From: Blautia hansenii DSM 20583
GTDB taxonomy: Bacteria > Bacillota > Clostridia > Lachnospirales > Lachnospiraceae
Assembly (NCBI RefSeq): GCF_002222595.2
Contig: NZ_CP022413.2
Coordinates: 318,501-382,500 of the forward strand
Reading direction: 5' to 3'
DNA: 64,000 bases
Part shown: in pieces, positions 54,712-63,314 of the stretch
Layout: each line of letters begins with the position of its first letter
Numbering within the stretch: the stretch's first letter is position 1
The notes under the pieces: generated by a model
The model's input: only the letters and a program-made list of their open reading frames with translations
The model's database searches: none
What the model was told of the DNA's origin: nothing
Position numbers and translations under genes: made by a program

Positions 54712-55902
54712 ATGATAGCAGATAAGATGAAGGCATTGGTGAACAACAGCTCGGCAATTCGTGCAATGTTTGAAGAAGGAAAAAAACTGGCGAAGGAATA
54801 TGGTGCAGAAAACGTTTATGATTTTAGTCTGGGAAATCCCAATGTGCCTGCACCGCCTGAGGTTCAGGCTGCAATGTGCGAAATTGTAAAGGAAGAAGAC
54901 CCTGTTGTGCTTCACGGCTATATGAGTAACAGCGGATATGAGGATGTAAGACAGGCAGTGGCAGAGTCTTTAAATGAAAGATTTGATACTTCTTTTGAGA
55001 AGGAAAACATCATCATGACAGTAGGAGCGGCAGGGGGATTAAATGTAATCTTAAAAACCTTGTTAAATCCACAGGATGAGGTTGTGGTTATTGCGCCTTA
55101 TTTCGGAGAGTACAATGCCTATGTGTCTAATTATGACGGGGTTGTCGTAGTAGTAAGCCCTGACACAAGAGATTTTAAGCCGAACTTAAAAGAACTGGAA
55201 GAAAAGCTGACAAAGCGGACAAAAGCGGTGATTGTCAATTCTCCCAACAATCCTACGGGAGTGGTATATTCAGAAGCAACCATTCAAAAGCTGGCAGATA
55301 TTTTAAGAAGAAAGCAGCAGGAGTTTGGAACAGATATTTATCTGATTTCCGATGAGCCTTATCGTGAGCTGGTTTATGACGGTGTGGAAGTTCCTTATCT
55401 GACAAAATATTATGAAAATACCATTGTAGGATATTCCTTCAGCAAATCCCTTTCACTGCCGGGTGAAAGAATTGGCTATCTTGTCATTCCAAAGGAAGCG
55501 GCAGATGCAGAAGAAATTCAGGCAGCAGCCAATGTGGCAACCAGAATTTTAGGCTATGTGAACGCACCTTCTTTCATGCAGAAGGTAGTTGCCAGATGCT
55601 TGGAGGCAAAGGCGGACGTGCCTTATTATAACCGAAATCGTGAAGCCTTGTATCATGCGCTTACAGAAATGGGATTTCATTGCATTAAGCCGGAAGGCGC
55701 ATTTTATCTTTTTGTAAAATCTCCGATAGAAGACGAAAAGAAATTTTGCGAAGCTGCGAAGAAGTATCATATTCTGATTGTGCCGGGTTCTTCTTTTTCC
55801 TGTCCCGGATATGTAAGAATTGCCTACTGTGTCTCTTATGAGACGATTTTGAATTCCTTAGACAGCTTTAGAAAGTTAGCTGAGGAATTCCATACAAAAT
55901 GA
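54712..55902 (+). CDS. PLP-dependent class I/II aminotransferase
   Basis: 396 residues from the ATG at 54712 (MIADKMKALVNNSSAI), chosen because GGGAAAGGA lies about the right distance ahead; an in-frame ATG at 54703 overlaps that site. Pyridoxal lysine is in VGYSFSKSLSLPGERIGYLV (about residue 240). Other marks: NSPNNPTGVVYSE and ISDEPYRELVYDG. A methionine- or aspartate-type aminotransferase is likely, substrate uncertain. 19 bases ahead of the next gene. Confidence 0.9.
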   Translation: MIADKMKALVNNSSAIRAMFEEGKKLAKEYGAENVYDFSLGNPNVPAPPEVQAAMCEIVKEEDPVVLHGYMSNSGYEDVRQAVAESLNERFDTSFEKENIIMTVGAAGGLNVILKTLLNPQDEVVVIAPYFGEYNAYVSNYDGVVVVVSPDTRDFKPNLKELEEKLTKRTKAVIVNSPNNPTGVVYSEATIQKLADILRRKQQEFGTDIYLISDEPYRELVYDGVEVPYLTKYYENTIVGYSFSKSLSLPGERIGYLVIPKEAADAEEIQAAANVATRILGYVNAPSFMQKVVARCLEAKADVPYYNRNREALYHALTEMGFHCIKPEGAFYLFVKSPIEDEKKFCEAAKKYHILIVPGSSFSCPGYVRIAYCVSYETILNSLDSFRKLAEEFHTK

Positions 55903-55921
55903 GAGAAGGAGCGGGTGTAAT

Positions 55922-56353
55922 ATGACGAAAAGGGAGTTCTTGGAAGAATTAAAAGAAGTATTAAGCGAACAGCTTCCCCAAAATCAGGTGGCGGAGCATG
56001 TATCGTATTATATGAATTATATAGAAGAACAAAAACAAAACGAAAGCAGTGAAGAAGAGGTTTTGAATATGCTGGGAGACCCCCGTCTGATTGCCAGAAC
56101 CATTCTGGATACTGCACCCAACAGCAGAGAAAATCAAAATTATTTTTATGAAGAGACCACACAAGATGTACAAAGTGAAGAAAAGAAGAAGGGATTATCC
56201 GGCAAAGCGAAGAAATATGTATATATTGGAATTGCTATTGCAGTTATCTTCTTAATTATTTCACTTATTACAACTTTATTATCCTTTTTACTGCCGATTT
56301 TATTGCCGGTAATCTTAATTTTCGTTGTGATTTCCATTGTGCGAAAGCGGTAG
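55922..56353 (+). CDS. DUF1700 (HAAS-like) membrane protein
   Basis: 143 residues. The N-terminal helical domain MTKREFLEELKEVLSEQLPQ with EEEVLNMLGDPRLIARTILD is the HAAS/DUF1700 signature, found in sensory membrane proteins that often sit with PadR regulators. A linker and about 60 residues with two close membrane helices follow (YIGIAIAVIFLIISLITTLL). No PadR regulator is next to it. Role unknown. Confidence 0.82.
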   Translation: MTKREFLEELKEVLSEQLPQNQVAEHVSYYMNYIEEQKQNESSEEEVLNMLGDPRLIARTILDTAPNSRENQNYFYEETTQDVQSEEKKKGLSGKAKKYVYIGIAIAVIFLIISLITTLLSFLLPILLPVILIFVVISIVRKR

Positions 56354-56635
56354 AAACAAAAAGAAATCCCTCATAGGGGAGCTATGAGGGACTTCGAGGG
56401 GAGTATAAATAATTAAATAAGGGGTTATAATGTAAAAAAAATTTTGAAGGGTAAATTCCTTTTACAACCCATATTATAATATAAAAGGAAAAAAAAGCAA
56501 TAATATTATTTTTTTGTTAGAAAATTGTTAAAATTTAAGAAATATCAATTTAATATATTTTCCTGAGAATATTATTTTTGATTACAGGGATAATAAGACT
56601 GTAACGAAAAACATTTATTCAGGAGGTATTTCATC
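56354..56635. other. Gap before the Asn-rich micro-protein
   Basis: A hairpin CCCTCATAG/CTATGAGGG at 56368-56390 can end the DUF1700 transcript. The rest to 56580 is extremely AT-rich with no gene seen and probably carries the promoter of the micro-protein. Confidence 0.5.
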
Positions 56636-56800
56636 ATGGCAAAAAACATGAACAACACAAATAAGAACAAAGCTGCATCTAATGCAAACAACATGAATAA
56701 CACAAACAAATCCGCTGCATCCAACAGCAAAAATTCAACAAACTCATCTAACAGAAATGCAGCGGACAAAAATAATTCCAAATCAGAATACAGCTATTAA
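56636..56800 (+). CDS. Asn/Ser/Lys-rich small protein (54 aa)
   Basis: Begins MAKNMNNTNKNKAASNAN and ends NNSKSEYSY, with an AGGAGG site seven bases before the ATG and a strong terminator after it. More than a third of residues are Asn; no hydrophobic stretch and no cysteine. Low complexity of this kind occurs in small spore proteins of clostridia, but no family is clear. An own ribosome site and terminator argue that it is a real, highly expressed gene. Confidence 0.7.
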   Translation: MAKNMNNTNKNKAASNANNMNNTNKSAASNSKNSTNSSNRNAADKNNSKSEYSY

Positions 56801-56818
56801 AAAAAGAGCCCCCTTGCA

Positions 56819-56853
56819 GGAAACTTCGGTTATTACCGGAGTTTCCTTTTTTT
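56819..56853 (+). terminator. Terminator after the micro-protein
   Basis: Stem GGAAACT-CGG with CCG-AGTTTCC and seven T residues. Confidence 0.9.
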
Positions 56854-56894
56854 CTGCCGCATATACTAATACTAAAAGAAAAGGAATGAGAATT

Positions 56895-57227
56895 ATGCTG
56901 AGTATTGATACGATTTCAGCAGAGGAATTAGATGCTTATGTAGGCAGACAGGATGCCGTTATTATAGATTTAAGAGACGCAGAGGAATATGAGAGAAGCC
57001 ATGTAAAGACCGCAGTAAATATTCCATATGAGGAAATTCAAAGATGCAGAAGATTTCCGAAGGACAAATTGCTGGTATTGTATTGTAGCCGGGGAAGCAG
57101 CAGTCTCTTTGCTGCCAGAGAACTTATGAAAATGGGATATACAGTGAAATCGGTAGTAGGAGGAATACGATGTTATCGAGGTTCGAACTTGTATTTTTCT
57201 AATGTGCATAGTAAAATAAAAAAATAA
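56895..57227 (+). CDS. Rhodanese-like protein
   Basis: About 110 residues from the ATG at 56895 (MLSIDTISAEELDAYVGR); an ATG at 56886 is possible too. One rhodanese domain: VIIDLRDAEEYERSHVKTAV, with the active-site loop YCSRGSSSLFAA carrying the catalytic Cys. Single-domain rhodaneses shuttle sulfur from thiosulfate or persulfides. Length is normal. A longer frame from 56757 overlaps the micro-protein and terminator and is not used. It precedes the yfcE-like gene by 25 bases. Confidence 0.85.
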   Translation: MLSIDTISAEELDAYVGRQDAVIIDLRDAEEYERSHVKTAVNIPYEEIQRCRRFPKDKLLVLYCSRGSSSLFAARELMKMGYTVKSVVGGIRCYRGSNLYFSNVHSKIKK

Positions 57228-57252
57228 AGTACACGATAAGGAGAAAAACAAC

Positions 57253-57798
57253 ATGAAATATATGTTTGCTTCAGATATTCACGGCTCTGCATATTATTGT
57301 AAAAAAATGCTGGAGGCCTATGAGCAGGAAAAAGCAGAGCGTCTGGTTCTACTGGGTGATATTTTATATCACGGTCCTCGAAATGATTTACCAAAAGAGT
57401 ACGCTCCGAAGGAAGTTATCGCAATGCTCAATGCAAAGAAAAATGAGCTTTATGTGGTAAGGGGAAATTGTGAGGCAGAAGTAGACCAGATGGTTCTGGA
57501 ATTTCCGATTATGGCAGATTACTGCATTATTATGGACGGGGAAAGAACTATTTATGCAAGCCATGGGCATGTATATAATGAAAATAATCTTCCGCCAATG
57601 AAAAATGGAGATATTTTCATTCATGGACATACCCATGTGCTGCGTGCAGAAAAGAAAGAAAATTATACAATTTTAAATCCAGGCTCTGTTTCAATTCCGA
57701 AGGAGGGCAATATTCCAACTTATGCTATTTTGGAAGATGGCGTATTCAGTATTCGTGGATTTGAAGGGGAAATCGTTAAGGAGTTAGAGCTTTCATGA
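57253..57798 (+). CDS. YfcE-like metallophosphodiesterase
   Basis: 181 residues. Calcineurin-type site: FASDIHGSAYY, LLGDILYHGPRND, VVRGNCEAEVD, ASHGHVYNE and FIHGHTHVLRAE supply the Asp, His and Asn metal ligands. E. coli YfcE is a manganese phosphodiesterase on cyclic or bis-p-nitrophenyl substrates; physiological target unknown. Its stop overlaps the start of the methyltransferase gene by four bases. Confidence 0.93.
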   Translation: MKYMFASDIHGSAYYCKKMLEAYEQEKAERLVLLGDILYHGPRNDLPKEYAPKEVIAMLNAKKNELYVVRGNCEAEVDQMVLEFPIMADYCIIMDGERTIYASHGHVYNENNLPPMKNGDIFIHGHTHVLRAEKKENYTILNPGSVSIPKEGNIPTYAILEDGVFSIRGFEGEIVKELELS

Positions 57799-58952
57799 AA
57801 ATATTTGAATTAATAGCACCCTGTCATTTTGGACTGGAAGCTGTATTAAAAAGAGAAATACAGGATTTAGGGTATGAAATCAGCGAAGTAGAAGACGGAA
57901 AAGTTACTTTCTACGGAGATGCAGAGGCCATTGTAAGAGCTAATATTTTTCTGCGTACAACCGAGAGAATTCTTTTAAAGGTAGCAAAAATAAAAGCTAC
58001 AACTTTTGAAGAATTATTTGATAAAACAAAGGCTTTGCCGTGGGAAGATTTTATTCCTGTAAATGGTAAATTCTGGGTTGCAAAAGCGAACTCTGTAAAG
58101 AGTAAATTGTTTAGTCCTTCAGATATACAGTCCATTATGAAAAAAGCAATGGTAGAACGATTGAAATCCGTTTATCATGTAGAGTGGTTTGAAGAAGATG
58201 GTGCCAGTTATCCGGTAAGGGTTTCTTTTATGAAAGACATGGCTACCATTGGTATTGATACAACAGGTTTGTCTTTACACAAACGAGGCTATCGCCAGCT
58301 TACCAGCAAAGCGCCTATTACAGAAACGCTGGCGGCGGCACTTTTGATGCTTACGCCATGGAACAAAGATAGGATTTTGGTAGATCCTTTTTGCGGAAGT
58401 GGGACATTTCCTATCGAGGCTGCCATGATAGCTGCCAATATTGCACCGGGGATGAACAGAAGCTTTTTATCTGAGGATTGGAAAAATATAATTTCCAGAA
58501 AACATTGGTATAATGCTCATGATGAAGCAAGAGATTTAATGCGTCTTGATGTGGAAACTGATATTCAAGGATATGATTTAGATGGTGAAATTGTAAAAGC
58601 TGCAAGAGAAAATGCTCGATGCGCAGGTGTCGAGAAACTTATTCATTTTCAGCAAAGGGATGTAAAGGATTTAAATCATCCAAAAAAATATGGTTTTATT
58701 GTTACAAATCCTCCTTATGGGGAACGTATTGAGGAGAAAGCAAACCTGCCTCAGCTGTATACTACCATAGGTGAAAGTTTTCAGAGACTGGATTCATGGT
58801 CTATGTATCTTATTACTGCTTATCAGGATGCGGAACGTTATATTGGAAGAAACGCAGATAAAAATCGTAAAATTTATAATGGTATGATGAAAACGTATTT
58901 TTACCAGTTTTTAGGGCCAAAACCACCTAGAAAGAAAAAATCTCTTGAGTAA
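57795..58952 (+). CDS. Class I SAM-dependent RNA methyltransferase (THUMP + UPF0020, RlmL-like)
   Basis: 385 residues. N-terminal THUMP part (FGLEAVLKREIQDLGYEISE), then the methyltransferase fold: VDPFCGSGTFPIEAAMIAAN and the catalytic loop VTNPPYGERI. This is the N-terminal half of RlmL, an m2G enzyme on 23S rRNA G2445, which in clostridia (YpsC type) occurs without the C-terminal RlmK half. The ATG overlaps the previous gene's stop. Confidence 0.93.
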   Translation: MKIFELIAPCHFGLEAVLKREIQDLGYEISEVEDGKVTFYGDAEAIVRANIFLRTTERILLKVAKIKATTFEELFDKTKALPWEDFIPVNGKFWVAKANSVKSKLFSPSDIQSIMKKAMVERLKSVYHVEWFEEDGASYPVRVSFMKDMATIGIDTTGLSLHKRGYRQLTSKAPITETLAAALLMLTPWNKDRILVDPFCGSGTFPIEAAMIAANIAPGMNRSFLSEDWKNIISRKHWYNAHDEARDLMRLDVETDIQGYDLDGEIVKAARENARCAGVEKLIHFQQRDVKDLNHPKKYGFIVTNPPYGERIEEKANLPQLYTTIGESFQRLDSWSMYLITAYQDAERYIGRNADKNRKIYNGMMKTYFYQFLGPKPPRKKKSLE

Positions 58953-58967
58953 AGGAGAAAGTGTCAA

Positions 58968-59567
58968 ATGAGAAGATTGATTTTTGCTACCGGAAATGAA
59001 CATAAAATGGTTGAAATCAGAGAAATTTTGGGAGAACTGCCTGTGGAAATCCTTTCTATGAAGGACGTAGGAATTAAAGCTGATATTGTGGAAAATGGGA
59101 ATACTTTTGAAGAAAATGCTTTAATAAAAGCAAAAGAAGTATGTAAATTGGCAGGAGAAATGGTTCTTGCAGATGACTCTGGTTTGGAAATTGATTATTT
59201 GAACGGTGAACCGGGCATCTATTCTGCAAGATATATGGGAGAAGATACTTCTTATCATATTAAAAACCAAAATCTCATCGACCGTCTGGAAGGAGTTCCG
59301 GATGAAAAGAGAACTGCACGCTTCGTATGTGCCATTGCAGCGGCGTTTCCAGATGGAAGAAGCTTTGTTGTTCGTGGAACGATAGAAGGGATTATCGGAT
59401 ATGAAGAACGTGGTACCAATGGATTTGGATATGATCCGATTTTTTATCTTCCTGAGAGAGGAGTAAGCACAGCAGAGATTCCTCCTGAGGAGAAGAATAG
59501 TATCAGCCACAGAGGAAATGCATTGCGTAAGATGAAAGAACTTCTTGAACGTGAGGAATTGCTATGA
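58968..59567 (+). CDS. rdgB: XTP/dITP diphosphatase (RdgB/HAM1)
   Basis: 199 residues. It removes non-canonical purine triphosphates. Motifs: ATGNEHKMVEIREILG (start), VLADDSGLEIDYLNGEPGIY, SARYMGED, TNGFGYDPIFYLPE and ISHRGNALRKM (end). The stop overlaps the next metallophosphatase gene by four bases, the usual neighbour in clostridia. AAAGGAG precedes the ATG. Confidence 0.95.
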   Translation: MRRLIFATGNEHKMVEIREILGELPVEILSMKDVGIKADIVENGNTFEENALIKAKEVCKLAGEMVLADDSGLEIDYLNGEPGIYSARYMGEDTSYHIKNQNLIDRLEGVPDEKRTARFVCAIAAAFPDGRSFVVRGTIEGIIGYEERGTNGFGYDPIFYLPERGVSTAEIPPEEKNSISHRGNALRKMKELLEREELL

Positions 59568-60043
59568 GAGTATTGATTGTCAGTGATACTCATGGTCATG
59601 AGGAAAATCTGGAGCGTATTCTAACGGAAAAAGGACCTTTTCAGCATTTAATTCACTTAGGTGATGTAGAAGGGCAAGAAGACTATATTGAGGTTATTGC
59701 AGGCTGCCCTGTGCATATTGTAGCGGGAAATAATGATTTTTTTTCAGATTTGCCAAGAGAGGAAGACTTTTGGATAAAAAATTATCATATTTTTATTACC
59801 CATGGACATTATTATGGGGTTTCTGTGGGAACAGACAGGCTTTGTGAGGAAGCAGCATTTCGAAATGCCAAAGTGGCAATGTATGGACATACTCATCGAC
59901 CAGAGATTGAGGAGAAGAATGGAATTACGATTTTAAATCCAGGAAGTCTTTCCTATCCAAGGCAAATAGGAAGAAAGCCCAGTTATATTATTATGGAAAT
60001 AGATGGAGCAGGAAAGGCGAAATATACGATTTATTATTTGTAA
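59564..60043 (+). CDS. YfcE/MJ0936-type metallophosphoesterase
   Basis: 159 residues. VSDTHGHEENL, IHLGDVEGQED, VAGNNDFFS, ITHGHYYGV and YGHTHRPEI form the calcineurin-like metal site. The family cleaves phosphodiesters; physiological substrate unknown. It is coupled to rdgB by a four-base overlap, and ends in a terminator. Confidence 0.92.
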   Translation: MRVLIVSDTHGHEENLERILTEKGPFQHLIHLGDVEGQEDYIEVIAGCPVHIVAGNNDFFSDLPREEDFWIKNYHIFITHGHYYGVSVGTDRLCEEAAFRNAKVAMYGHTHRPEIEEKNGITILNPGSLSYPRQIGRKPSYIIMEIDGAGKAKYTIYYL

Positions 60044-60045
60044 GA

Positions 60046-60086
60046 AAAGTCCCAAATCCCTTGATTTATAAGGGGTTTGAGACTTT
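60046..60086 (+). terminator. Terminator after the rdgB operon
   Basis: Stem AAAGTC..AAA.CCCTT with AAGGGGTTTGAGACTTT, followed by A/T-rich sequence. Confidence 0.7.
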
Positions 60087-60120
60087 AATAAAAAAAATAA
60101 AAAAAATTTTAAAAAAAGTG

Positions 60121-60149
60121 TTGACTTTTTTAGAAAGTGCTGGTATAGT
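60121..60149 (+). promoter_or_regulatory. tRNA cluster promoter
   Basis: -35 TTGACT (60121-60126), 17-base spacer, -10 TATAGT (60144-60149), behind an A-tract of about 35 bases like an UP element. Start is about 50 bases ahead of the first tRNA. Confidence 0.85.
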
Positions 60150-60198
60150 ATACCTTGTCGCCGGGCAAGAGAGTTCGGAGGACAACAAAAAACACTTT

Positions 60199-60273
60199 CG
60201 GGGTGTGGCTCAGCTTGGCTAGAGCGCCTGGTTTGGGACCAGGAGGTCGCAGGTTCGAATCCTGTCACCCCGA
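60199..60273 (+). tRNA. tRNA-Pro (anticodon TGG)
   Basis: Acceptor CGGGGTG pairs with CACCCCG; anticodon loop TTTGGGA; T-arm GCAGG-TTCGAAT-CCTGT. First of the run; no CCA is encoded. Confidence 0.95.
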
Positions 60274-60308
60274 CTGTTTCTTAAAAAAAGAAATGTTATT
60301 TATTTTAT

Positions 60309-60379
60309 GCGGGTGTAGTTCAGTGGTAGAACACCAGCCTTCCAAGCTGGATATGTGGGTTCGATTCCCATCACCCGCT
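60309..60379 (+). tRNA. tRNA-Gly (anticodon TCC)
   Basis: Acceptor GCGGGTG with CACCCGC, anticodon loop CTTCCAA, T-arm GTGGG-TTCGATT-CCCAT; discriminator T. No CCA encoded. Confidence 0.95.
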
Positions 60380-60408
60380 TACGTTAAGCCCAAAAGGTTT
60401 AATGTGAT

Positions 60409-60482
<74 letters not shown>

Positions 60483-60502
60483 TTCGCATCAAAGATGCAC
60501 AT

Positions 60503-60577
60503 GGTGGGTATAGCGCAGTTGGTTAGCGCGCCAGATTGTGGCTCTGGAGGCCAAGGGTTCGAATCCCTTTATCCACC
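60503..60577 (+). tRNA. tRNA-His (anticodon GTG)
   Basis: Acceptor GTGGGTA with TATCCAC, with the His-specific extra G before position 1 opposite C73; anticodon loop TTGTGGC. Confidence 0.95.
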
Positions 60578-60595
60578 CTAGCCGTAAGGCGGTCT

Positions 60596-60667
60596 TGGGC
60601 TATCGCCAAGCGGTAAGGCACAGGACTTTGACTCCTGCACTCGCTGGTTCGAATCCAGCTAGCCCAG
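60596..60667 (+). tRNA. tRNA-Gln (anticodon TTG)
   Basis: Acceptor TGGGCTA with TAGCCCA, anticodon loop CTTTGAC, T-arm GCTGG-TTCGAAT-CCAGC. Confidence 0.95.
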
Positions 60668-60681
60668 TTTAATAATATTAC

Positions 60682-60754
60682 GGAGCATTAGCTCAGTCGG
60701 TAGAGCACTTGACTTTTAATCAAGTTGTCCGGGGTTCGAATCCCCGATGCTTCA
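60682..60754 (+). tRNA. tRNA-Lys (anticodon TTT)
   Basis: Acceptor GGAGCAT with ATGCTTC, anticodon loop CTTTTAA, T-arm CGGGG-TTCGAAT-CCCCG. A terminator follows. Confidence 0.95.
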
Positions 60755-60767
60755 CTGTTTAAAACAG

Positions 60768-60797
60768 CCAAGGTCAAAAACCTTGGTTATTTTTTTA
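60768..60797 (+). terminator. Terminator between tRNA-Lys and tRNA-Leu
   Basis: Stem CCAAGG/CCTTGG followed by TTATTTTTTT. It implies tRNA-Leu is partly or fully a separate unit. Confidence 0.75.
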
Positions 60798-60812
60798 AAA
60801 CAATATAGATTT

Positions 60813-60893
60813 GCGGATATGGCGGAATTGGCAGACGCGCCAGATTTAGGTTCTGGTGTCCATGACGTGCAGGTTCAAGTCCTGTTATCCGCA
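60813..60893 (+). tRNA. tRNA-Leu (anticodon TAG)
   Basis: Acceptor GCGGATA with TATCCGC, anticodon loop TTTAGGT, a short variable arm (TGTCCATGACGT), T-arm GCAGG-TTCAAGT-CCTGT. Class II layout. Confidence 0.93.
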
Positions 60894-60897
60894 GTAA

Positions 60898-60944
60898 GAA
60901 ATGGTAGAAGATGTTTAAATACGACATTTTCTACCATTTTTTTC
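60898..60944 (+). terminator. Terminator after tRNA-Leu
   Basis: Stem AAATGGTAGAA with TTCTACCATTT and a T-run. Confidence 0.85.
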
Positions 60945-61179
60945 ATTTTTTATTTATTCTGTAGTATCCGGATTATTAAATTGCTGAAAAAGTGTATTTA
61001 CTCTGTCGGTGGCAGCGGTTAAATAGATTACACATAGTTATATTATCTATGTGAATTCCTAGAAAATGTATATGATTAACAAAAATTGAATATTCAGCAA
61101 TACTTGCAAAAGAAAGTGATGTGGAGTAAAGTATAAAATACCATTTAGCCCTTGAGCGAGTTTTCTTTTTAAGCACATG

Positions 61180-61208
61180 GTATATTGTATAAACCGAAGA
61201 CATACATT
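61180..61208 (+). promoter_or_regulatory. Sigma-E-like promoter before the spoIIID remnant
   Basis: GTATATT (61180-61186), 14 bases, CATACATT (61201-61208). This matches the consensus I know for mother-cell sigma-E promoters (ATATT/CATACA). Start would be near 61214. Confidence 0.55.
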
Positions 61209-61237
61209 GTAAAAACAGCGTCTTCGGAGGCTTATCC

Positions 61238-61381
61238 TTGAAAGAATATATTGAAGAAAGGGCAATTGAAATAGCCAATTATATTATTGAAGAAAAGGCA
61301 ACAGTAAGGCAGACTGCGAAAAAATTTGGAGTAAGTAAGAGTACGGTACATATAGATGTAACAAAAGAGGCGTTTTTGTGA
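61238..61381 (+). pseudogene. spoIIID: N-terminal remnant of spoIIID
   Basis: 47 codons from a TTG start with CGGAGG upstream: KEYIEERAIEIANYIIEEKA, TVRQTAKKFGVSKSTVHIDV, then TKEAFL and stop. The first 40 residues match SpoIIID, the mother-cell DNA-binding regulator of sporulation, including its helix-turn-helix (TVRQTAKKFGVSKSTVH). The normal second half (about 40 residues with the C-terminal basic helix) is absent and not found in other frames. A small hairpin (61413-61438) with TTTTT follows. It is a truncated gene, or a duplicate fragment. Another intact spoIIID probably exists elsewhere. Confidence 0.75.
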
Positions 61382-61412
61382 AGGTTGTTTATGAGGTGAG
61401 GTAAAGAAGGAG

Positions 61413-61440
61413 AAGGCCGTAGAAATGCGGTCTTTTTCTT
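61413..61440 (+). terminator. Terminator after the spoIIID remnant
   Basis: Six-pair stem AGGCCG with CGGTCT (one G-T) followed by TTTTTCTTTT. Confidence 0.6.
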
Positions 61441-61528
61441 TTGGGTGATTTTATTGTGTTATGGGTGGAAATCGGTTAAAATAGAATATAGAAAGATTGT
61501 ATTAGGAACGGTTGAGGGGATAAAGTCA

Positions 61529-63208
61529 ATGAAACCATGGAAAGATTTGTTTCGTACACATATATTGGAACGTGGACTGAATTATTATGAGGAAGGTTAT
61601 GTTACTTCATTGGAACAGACTTCGACAGGATATACAGCAGTAGTAGAAGGAACAGAGGATTATGATGTAGAAATAGAGATTCGGGATGATCGGGTTTATG
61701 ATATGACATGTACATGTCCGTATGCAGAAGAAGGAAATTATTGCAAACATGTGGCGGCGGTTTTGTATGAGATAGAAGAAGGAGAACCAGATACAAAAAT
61801 ACCGGGAAATTATCTTCAAAAGGTTCAGGAACAAAATAAAGAATTGCAAGAGATTATTGCCGGAATTCCAATAGATGAATTACAGGAAATCGTATTTTCT
61901 CAGGCAACTTCGGATGAGTTTCTATATAATAGGATTATGACAAAGTATGCGCCGATAACACCGTGTCATATGATCAGATTGAAACAACAGGTAAATGATA
62001 TCGGCTATCATTATTCTGACAGAGGCGGGTTTGTAGATTATTATCATGCAACAGATTATACAGATGCATTGAATACGCTTTTAGATGAAAATGTTCCGCT
62101 GTTATTGGAGAAAAATTATAGAATGGAAGCATTTGAATTAGTAAATTGTATCTTTTATGAGATTGGGAATCGAGATATAGATGATTCAGATGGAGGCACA
62201 TCATTTGTAGCAGATAATTGTTACGAGTATTGGCAAACAATACTGCAAGAATGTAATGATAAAGAAAAAGAAAATATGTTTCAATGGTTTCAAGATCATC
62301 AGGAAAATTATGTAATTGATTATTTGGAAGATTATATTAGTGATTTTTTGCTGAATGAATTTCATGATGAAGAACTACTTCAGAAGAAACTTCATATGTT
62401 GGATGAAAAAATCGTTAAGTTTCAAAAAGAAAACTATAGTGGCGATTCGTATTCCGCATATTACGGTATGGTCAATAACATAATTACAAGGATATGTTTG
62501 ATGGAAGAATTGAGTTATTCTAAGCAGGAAATAAAAGAATATCGGCAGAAATATAGGAATTTTTCTGAAATTCGGAAGATGGAAATACAGGAATATTTAT
62601 CTGATAAAAAGTATGAAGAAGCCATTGCAGTATTGAAGGAAAGTAAAAAATTGGATGCGGACAAAGCCGGATTGGTAGCAGAATATAGTCAGCAATTAAT
62701 TCAAATTTACGAAAAAAGAAATATGCAGAACGAATACGTGCAGGAACTGCAATATCAGGTGTTTGAATGTATGCAGCGTGATTTGGAATACATTGTCAAA
62801 TTGAAAAAGCTGTGTAGTGAAACGGAATGGGAGGAGCAAAGAGAAAAATTTTTACAGGGGAAAACTTCTTATTGGATACGATATGAATTTTTAGTGGAAG
62901 AAGAATTATTTGAAAGATTGCTTCAGGAAATTCAAAAGAACCAGTCTGTTCATGTATTAGATCAATATGAAAAAGTATTGAAAAAGTATTTACCGAATGA
63001 AATCAGGGATATGTATGTGCAATATGTGAAAAAGGAATCAACTCGAACATCAGATAGAAAGTCATATAAGTATTTAATATCCTACCTAAAAAAGATTACA
63101 AAATATCCCGATGGCAAAAAGATAGCACGTGATATTGCAGAGTGTTGGAAGCAAGATTACAAAAGAAGACCGGCTATGATGGATGAGCTTCGAAAAGCCG
63201 GATTTTGA
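61529..63208 (+). CDS. SWIM zinc-finger domain protein
   Basis: 559 residues from the ATG at 61529 (MKPWKDLFRTHILERGLNYY) with GAGGGG upstream; the longer frame from 61445 lacks a ribosome site. The SWIM motif CTCPYAEEGNYCKH lies at about residues 56-69. The rest is long and helical, with tandem-repeat-like tetratricopeptide stretches (YEEAIAVLKESKKLDADKAG, YDQYEKVLKKYLPNEIRD-like text). SWIM proteins bind DNA or proteins; many in clostridia sit with SNF2 helicases, but none is next to this one. Role unknown. Confidence 0.8.
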   Translation: MKPWKDLFRTHILERGLNYYEEGYVTSLEQTSTGYTAVVEGTEDYDVEIEIRDDRVYDMTCTCPYAEEGNYCKHVAAVLYEIEEGEPDTKIPGNYLQKVQEQNKELQEIIAGIPIDELQEIVFSQATSDEFLYNRIMTKYAPITPCHMIRLKQQVNDIGYHYSDRGGFVDYYHATDYTDALNTLLDENVPLLLEKNYRMEAFELVNCIFYEIGNRDIDDSDGGTSFVADNCYEYWQTILQECNDKEKENMFQWFQDHQENYVIDYLEDYISDFLLNEFHDEELLQKKLHMLDEKIVKFQKENYSGDSYSAYYGMVNNIITRICLMEELSYSKQEIKEYRQKYRNFSEIRKMEIQEYLSDKKYEEAIAVLKESKKLDADKAGLVAEYSQQLIQIYEKRNMQNEYVQELQYQVFECMQRDLEYIVKLKKLCSETEWEEQREKFLQGKTSYWIRYEFLVEEELFERLLQEIQKNQSVHVLDQYEKVLKKYLPNEIRDMYVQYVKKESTRTSDRKSYKYLISYLKKITKYPDGKKIARDIAECWKQDYKRRPAMMDELRKAGF

Positions 63209-63314
63209 TGTGTGATAAATAAAGTGAAGGAAAATTGTTAAGGAAGATGGGTAGTATGAGGAATTGCAGAAGTGAGTGTATTTTCAGTAGTTGTAAAATA
63301 ATAGGAGGTTTTGT

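Noticed and set aside
56757..56894. Longer start for the rhodanese gene
   Set aside because: The extension overlaps the Asn-rich gene and a strong terminator; a normal start lies at 56895.
60976..61278. Minus-strand frame of 100 residues across the gap after tRNA-Leu
   Set aside because: It runs antisense to the spoIIID remnant and its promoter and shows no ribosome site or family match.
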